A stretch of DNA of 7,676 nucleotides from an uncultured Lachnospiraceae bacterium. GTDB lineage: Bacteria > Bacillota > Clostridia > Lachnospirales > Lachnospiraceae. Under the pieces are notes generated by a model. That model had not been told where the DNA came from, searched no databases, and saw nothing but the letters and a program-made list of their open reading frames with translations. Position 1 is the first letter of the stretch. Every line of letters begins with the position of its first letter. Shown here in pieces: positions 4,226 through 7,676 of this stretch. The position numbers and the translations under genes are program-made. The stretch spans positions 1 to 7,676 of the forward strand of contig CAJUKV010000092.1 in the NCBI GenBank assembly GCA_910587305.1. Reading direction: 5' to 3'.

Positions 4226-6328
4226 ATGACGACATTGAAGGATTTGGAGAAAAAATTGCAAAAGGCGGACGCAAAGCAGGCGAAGCTGTATTTGTTCTGC
4301 AATTTTGTTTCTTTGCTACTGATTACAGCCTATTCGGCTATGATGTTTTCGCCCACGGTGCTTTTGGCCCTGCCTGGGGGAGGCGACAGCCGTAAACAGA
4401 TGGTTGCCATTTTTGTGCTGGCGCTGTTTGGGTGCGTGGTGTTTACCGTTTATGCTTCGGGGCTGTTTTTCAGGGAAAAGGCAAGGCAGCTGGGAACTCT
4501 TATGGCGCTTGGCGCGCCGGGAAAAAGGCTTTTGCCGGGGCTGCTTCGGGAAGTGGTTTCCCTAAGCGCGGTATCCTGTCTTTTTGGGGTTGGGGCCGGT
4601 TTCCCTTTTGTGTGGATTTTGTGGAACTGCTTTAAACTGATGACAGGGAGCGATCAGATGACTCTGATTTTTGATTTCAGATGCCTGTACTTATCGGCAG
4701 TCTTTTTTGTGATTGTGGTAGGGTGCTCCTGCCTGAACGCTTACCGGTATCTGAAAAAGACGAATATCATGGAGGTAATGCATGAGGAGCACAGAAACGA
4801 GCCGGTAAAGGAGCCGGGCAGATGGTGCGGCCCGGTGGGCGGTCTGCTGGTTTTGGGTGGGGCTGTCCTGGGATATATGGGGCCTGTGGTTTGTTATTAT
4901 GTATTCCATGTGTACGCGCCGGCGTGGATTAATATTTTGTATGCTCCTGTTTTTGCAGGGCTTTATATGATTATGCTTCATACGGTGGTATACGGGTGGC
5001 GGTCTCATAAAAAATATCCCTACAAAAATATGATTGCCCGCAGCATGATGAAGTTTCAGGGGAAGCAGACGGTAAATAATCTTCTTGTGAGCACCGTACT
5101 GATTGCAGGAAGCGCCTTTGGGATTTTTTATCTGCCCATGATGAGCGTGGGTCAGATGATGGAGATAAAGTCGCGCCCTTATGATTATTATTATCATTAC
5201 CGTGCGGACCAGGAAATTTTTGGGGAAAAAGAGATTTCCGCCCTTGCCGGGGAGAAAGGACTTGCTGTAAAAGATTTTAAGCAGGCGCCTTACCTGTGCC
5301 TTGGCATGGATGGCGTCACGGAAGTGGAGGAGGGAAATTCTTTCCACTACGAGAGGATTCCCTTTTTGAATGAGGGGAAATTTTTCTCGGAAGATTCCTA
5401 TAAGACCATCACCGGGGAAAATATTTCCGTGGAAAAAGGCAGTTATATGGCGGTTTCCAATACGGAAGAAACGGGCCTTTATTACTTAAATGGGACGGCG
5501 GAGGCACTTACCAATATGGTCACCTTTGAAAGCCTTCCGGTAAGCTTTGGAGGGTATGCCCATTATGATTTTCTGTTGGATTCGGTTGGGTATTATGTGC
5601 TGAACAATGAGGATTATCAGATGATTGCCGCGGGACTTACCCCGGACTGGATGGGGCAGGCAGCCTTTTTTAATATGGATGGAAAGGACAGCTACGAATT
5701 TGCGCAGGACTTTTTTTATACGCTGGTCGCGTCCTTTGACACGGAATGCGAGAAGCCCGATTCCTATGACCGGGTGGCAAAATATTATGACAATCAAAAA
5801 GGGGAGGTTTATTGGGGAGACACGGAGAGGATGACGAAAATAAGCTTTTCCGAGCCGGATACCAGCGATTTCAGGGGGCATTGGCGGTATATGCCGAAAT
5901 GCCGTATATTGGATAAGACGGATTTTAACCGGACTTTTTCCGTGTTTCTTATGATGTTTTTATTTATTGCCATTATCTGCTCGCTGGCGGCTATGATAAT
6001 TGATTATACGCGCTGTATGACCATTGTCCTTAATAACCGGTATGTGTTTGAGGACTTAAAGCGGCTTGGGGCGTCGCCTTCCTTTTTGCATAAGGAGATA
6101 AAAGGCCAGGCGGGGCCGGTGTTTCAGATTCCCGCTTTCGTGGGGATGGGCGCGATGTATTTTCTGTATGCGCTTTTGATGTTTGGAAACGATGGGAGGA
6201 TTACGGGAAGCGAAGCCGGCGGGCTGGGAGTGTGTTTTTTGATCCTTGCAGGGATTGGGGGGATATATTATCTGGTTTACAGATATACTGTGAAAAGGAT
6301 GTGTGGACAAATTGTAATTGAAAAGTAG
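4226..6328 (+). CDS. FtsX/BceB-type ABC transporter permease with large extracellular domain
   Basis: This is the membrane subunit of the ABC transporter, 700 residues. Hydrophobic segments suggest ten helices: about 21-50, 58-82, 108-135, 154-175, 202-226, 234-257, 285-305, 572-594, 630-653 and 664-687. A hydrophilic domain of about 265 residues (306-571) lies between helices 7 and 8. This is the topology of BceB-type (peptide-7-exporter) permeases, which handle cell-wall-targeting antimicrobial peptides. FtsX-like coupling segments follow helix 2 ('FFREKARQLGTLMALGAP', 81-98) and helix 8 ('FEDLKRLGAS', 608-617). GGGAGG (4213-4218) lies 7 nt before the ATG, which supports this start. It partners the ATPase encoded upstream. 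The substrate is unknown; the external domain, tyrosine-rich in places, is the most likely recognition surface. No frameshift is seen. Peptide resistance or sensing is inferred from architecture and from the adjacent two-component system. Confidence 0.9.
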   Translation: MTTLKDLEKKLQKADAKQAKLYLFCNFVSLLLITAYSAMMFSPTVLLALPGGGDSRKQMVAIFVLALFGCVVFTVYASGLFFREKARQLGTLMALGAPGKRLLPGLLREVVSLSAVSCLFGVGAGFPFVWILWNCFKLMTGSDQMTLIFDFRCLYLSAVFFVIVVGCSCLNAYRYLKKTNIMEVMHEEHRNEPVKEPGRWCGPVGGLLVLGGAVLGYMGPVVCYYVFHVYAPAWINILYAPVFAGLYMIMLHTVVYGWRSHKKYPYKNMIARSMMKFQGKQTVNNLLVSTVLIAGSAFGIFYLPMMSVGQMMEIKSRPYDYYYHYRADQEIFGEKEISALAGEKGLAVKDFKQAPYLCLGMDGVTEVEEGNSFHYERIPFLNEGKFFSEDSYKTITGENISVEKGSYMAVSNTEETGLYYLNGTAEALTNMVTFESLPVSFGGYAHYDFLLDSVGYYVLNNEDYQMIAAGLTPDWMGQAAFFNMDGKDSYEFAQDFFYTLVASFDTECEKPDSYDRVAKYYDNQKGEVYWGDTERMTKISFSEPDTSDFRGHWRYMPKCRILDKTDFNRTFSVFLMMFLFIAIICSLAAMIIDYTRCMTIVLNNRYVFEDLKRLGASPSFLHKEIKGQAGPVFQIPAFVGMGAMYFLYALLMFGNDGRITGSEAGGLGVCFLILAGIGGIYYLVYRYTVKRMCGQIVIEK

Positions 6329-6413
6329 GGAGCGTACCCGTGACAAGGGGGCTTCCGTTTCCGGCGGTACTTCCTGATATTACTTTTTATGGATAGATAG
6401 CAATAAAGCAGAA

Positions 6414-6497
6414 GATGGATTGAAAAATGGTTGTAAACAATTATAAGGGCCGGGAAACCGGCCCTTACTCTTTTCATAACCGTATTTTCAATCCATC
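6414..6497. repeat. Outer inverted repeat enclosing the terminator
   Basis: GATGGATTGAAAA (6414-6426) is the exact complement of TTTTCAATCCATC (6485-6497), and pairing continues partly inward through GGTT/AACC. The right arm lies in the last codons of the hydrolase gene and the left arm is non-coding. The 84-bp structure encloses the terminator hairpin. Confidence 0.65.
6444..6467. terminator. Bidirectional intrinsic terminator between convergent genes
   Basis: TAAGGGCCGG (6444-6453) pairs perfectly with CCGGCCCTTA (6458-6467) around a GAAA loop. CTCTTTTC follows on the plus strand. On the minus strand TAATTGTTT follows, so function in that direction is possible but less clear. It sits between the permease (+) and hydrolase (-) genes and should end both transcripts. 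Confidence 0.82.
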
Positions 6498-7319
6498 ATA
6501 CGCAAAATGTATCAGGTTCAATTCCCTCTCCAAATCTCTGTAATCATCATATGATTTTCCCCAGTCTTCCTCTAAATGTGTAATAAAAACTTCCCTGATA
6601 CCATACTGTTTCCGTATGGTATCAATTTCATCTAAAGTAAACAGTTCTTTGCGCAGTGGGTTATCTTCGCTTAATACAAAGCCATCTTTTAATATATCCC
6701 CGACAATGGTATTGCCAATAATCAAAACATCTGCACCTTGAAATTTCTCTGACTTTGGAAAAGGCTTTACATCGCATGGTGCATAAATAACCTTTTTGCT
6801 GTCAGAAGAAATAATAAATATTGCCACATGCTCCTGTACATCTGCCGGAACTAACTCAATCGTAATATCACCTTTTTTGAAAGCATGAATTTCTTTTGTT
6901 TTTACAAGACCCTTGACTTCATAATATTCAATGATTGAGCCGTACTTTGTGCTCTGTTTTTTAATATCTGCAAGAATGGCAGGCAAAGAAGCAACTTCTA
7001 TCGGATTATCGGGTTTCTTTCCCAGTGAATTGGCAAGCCAGTCCATTTTCAATTGCTCAACCACACGCATTCCCATTGTGTGATCGGGATCGCAATGGCT
7101 GTATAAAATATGTTCGACTTTTTGTATGCCGGCATTGTTCAAAGAAGCATTGATATCTTCCGGCGTATCAATCAATAGATTCACATCTTCAACAAACAGA
7201 CTGCATCCCGTTCTTGCATAAGGAAATCCTTTCTGCCGCGCTTCCGCACATACGCGACAGTTACAACATGCCCTTGGCGTGCTGACACAGCCTCCGGAAC
7301 CAAGTATGATTACATTCAT
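6474..7319 (-). CDS. Metallo-beta-lactamase-fold hydrolase, PhnP-like
   Basis: This is a 281-residue cytoplasmic hydrolase of the metallo-beta-lactamase fold. It opens with 'IILGSGG' and a Cys cluster CCNCRVC (18-24), as in the PhnP/PqqB branch, where such Cys bind a structural zinc. 'GCSLFVEDVNLLIDTPEDI' follows. The metal motif reads SHCDPDH (74-80): H75, D79 and H80 fit HxHxDH, but the second His position is D77. Later likely ligands are H164 ('VQEHVA'), D183 ('YAPCDVKPF') and H248 ('FITHLEED'). PhnP is a cyclic phosphodiesterase, and related enzymes cleave phosphodiesters, but no phosphonate genes are in view, so the substrate is unknown. AAGGAGG (complement of 7330-7336) lies 10 nt before the ATG. 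The start overlaps the stop of the upstream acetyltransferase gene as ATGA, so the two are probably translationally coupled. Its GC content appears lower than that of the transporter block. Confidence 0.85.
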   Translation of the reverse strand: MNVIILGSGGCVSTPRACCNCRVCAEARQKGFPYARTGCSLFVEDVNLLIDTPEDINASLNNAGIQKVEHILYSHCDPDHTMGMRVVEQLKMDWLANSLGKKPDNPIEVASLPAILADIKKQSTKYGSIIEYYEVKGLVKTKEIHAFKKGDITIELVPADVQEHVAIFIISSDSKKVIYAPCDVKPFPKSEKFQGADVLIIGNTIVGDILKDGFVLSEDNPLRKELFTLDEIDTIRKQYGIREVFITHLEEDWGKSYDDYRDLERELNLIHFAYDGLKIRL

Positions 7320-7676
7320 GTTATGTCTGCCTCCTTCTTTTCATAAAATGTTAATGTGAGCCTTTCGTTAATGACCTCTGTTTTACCGGTTTGGCGATAC
7401 CCCATTTTTTCATACAAATGACAGTTTTTAGACTCCTGCAAAATTGTGTCCAGCTCCCAATTTTCGTTTCCATGCATTTCTTCACACAGCCGGATTGCTT
7501 TCTGTGCAATACCTTTCCCTTGAAATTCCGGCAATATAAATATTGGGGAAATTCTTTTGTTTTTTCCATTTTCCTTTTTGTCAATAATACGGATAGCTCC
7601 TGCTTTCTTCTGTCCGATACAGATAAAATAGTAAAATGTAAAGTCCTGTTTCAAGCGTGCTTCTACTTTTTCCATG
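7316..7676 (-). CDS. GNAT-family N-acetyltransferase, N-terminally incomplete
   Basis: This is the C-terminal 119 residues or more of a GNAT-fold acyl-CoA-dependent acetyltransferase. Central beta strands 'FTFYYFICIGQKKAGAIRI' lead into the acetyl-CoA-binding motif A, 'IFILPEFQGKGIAQKAI' (Q-G-K-G-I-A). 'LYEKMGY' then follows, the usual motif-B segment. The first strand and helices of the fold are missing. The Met near the window edge (7675) is therefore probably internal, and the gene continues beyond the window. Its TGA overlaps the ATG of the hydrolase gene by 4 bp (ATGA), indicating an operon. The acceptor substrate cannot be predicted from this part. Confidence 0.85.
   Translation of the reverse strand, partial: MEKVEARLKQDFTFYYFICIGQKKAGAIRIIDKKENGKNKRISPIFILPEFQGKGIAQKAIRLCEEMHGNENWELDTILQESKNCHLYEKMGYRQTGKTEVINERLTLTFYEKKEADIT

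Noticed and set aside
4691..5347. A 218-codon minus-strand open frame inside the permease gene
   Set aside because: It is a shadow of the permease reading frame, rich in His, Arg and Ile without domain features, and lacks a ribosome site.

Overview
The window looks like chromosomal DNA of a Gram-positive, low-to-mid GC anaerobe of class Clostridia, possibly Lachnospiraceae. That placement is an inference from strong GGAGG-type ribosome sites, the gene families, and GC-rich hairpin repeats packed into the intergenic spaces; no taxonomic marker is present.

Layout. (1) Bases 1-272 hold the 3' end of a WYL-domain regulator (+), followed by a short hydrophobic reading frame broken by a stop codon (283-378), probably a gene remnant. 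(2) A minus-strand two-component system follows: a LytTR response regulator (1910-2644) and, downstream of it, an AgrC-like polytopic GHKL sensor kinase (375-1667). About 240 bp of repeat-filled DNA separates them. (3) A 490-bp divergent intergenic region carries a good promoter for the regulator, a weak candidate promoter for the other side, possible 21-bp-spaced direct repeats, and a stack of hairpins. (4) A plus-strand ABC transporter follows: an ATPase (3135-3902) and a 700-residue, 10-helix FtsX/BceB-type permease with a large external domain (4226-6328). Their 323-bp gap is also full of repeats. (5) A bidirectional terminator (6444-6467) separates the permease from two overlapping minus-strand genes, a PhnP-like metallo-beta-lactamase-fold hydrolase (6474-7319) and a GNAT acetyltransferase cut off by the window end (7316-7676).

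How it may work. The kinase and regulator probably sense an extracellular, perhaps peptide, signal and control the divergent transporter. The transporter has the architecture of BceAB-type antimicrobial-peptide resistance or sensing transporters. Known Bce modules pair with small BceS-type kinases and OmpR-family regulators, so an AgrC/LytTR partner is a different combination. No precursor-peptide or peptide-processing gene is visible.

The most striking DNA is non-coding. A structured repeat occurs twice in the same window orientation, although the two host operons run in opposite directions. A third copy, reduced to its hairpin, is split by a 163-bp near-perfect palindrome with 18-bp terminal inverted repeats and a 5-bp AGAAG target duplication. 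Removing that element in silico rebuilds the hairpin, with three adjacent compensatory base-pair changes relative to the second copy. The repeat also supplies the last codons and the stop of the ATPase gene. The TCS/ABC block appears more GC-rich than the hydrolase/acetyltransferase genes and may be a cassette inserted between unrelated genes.
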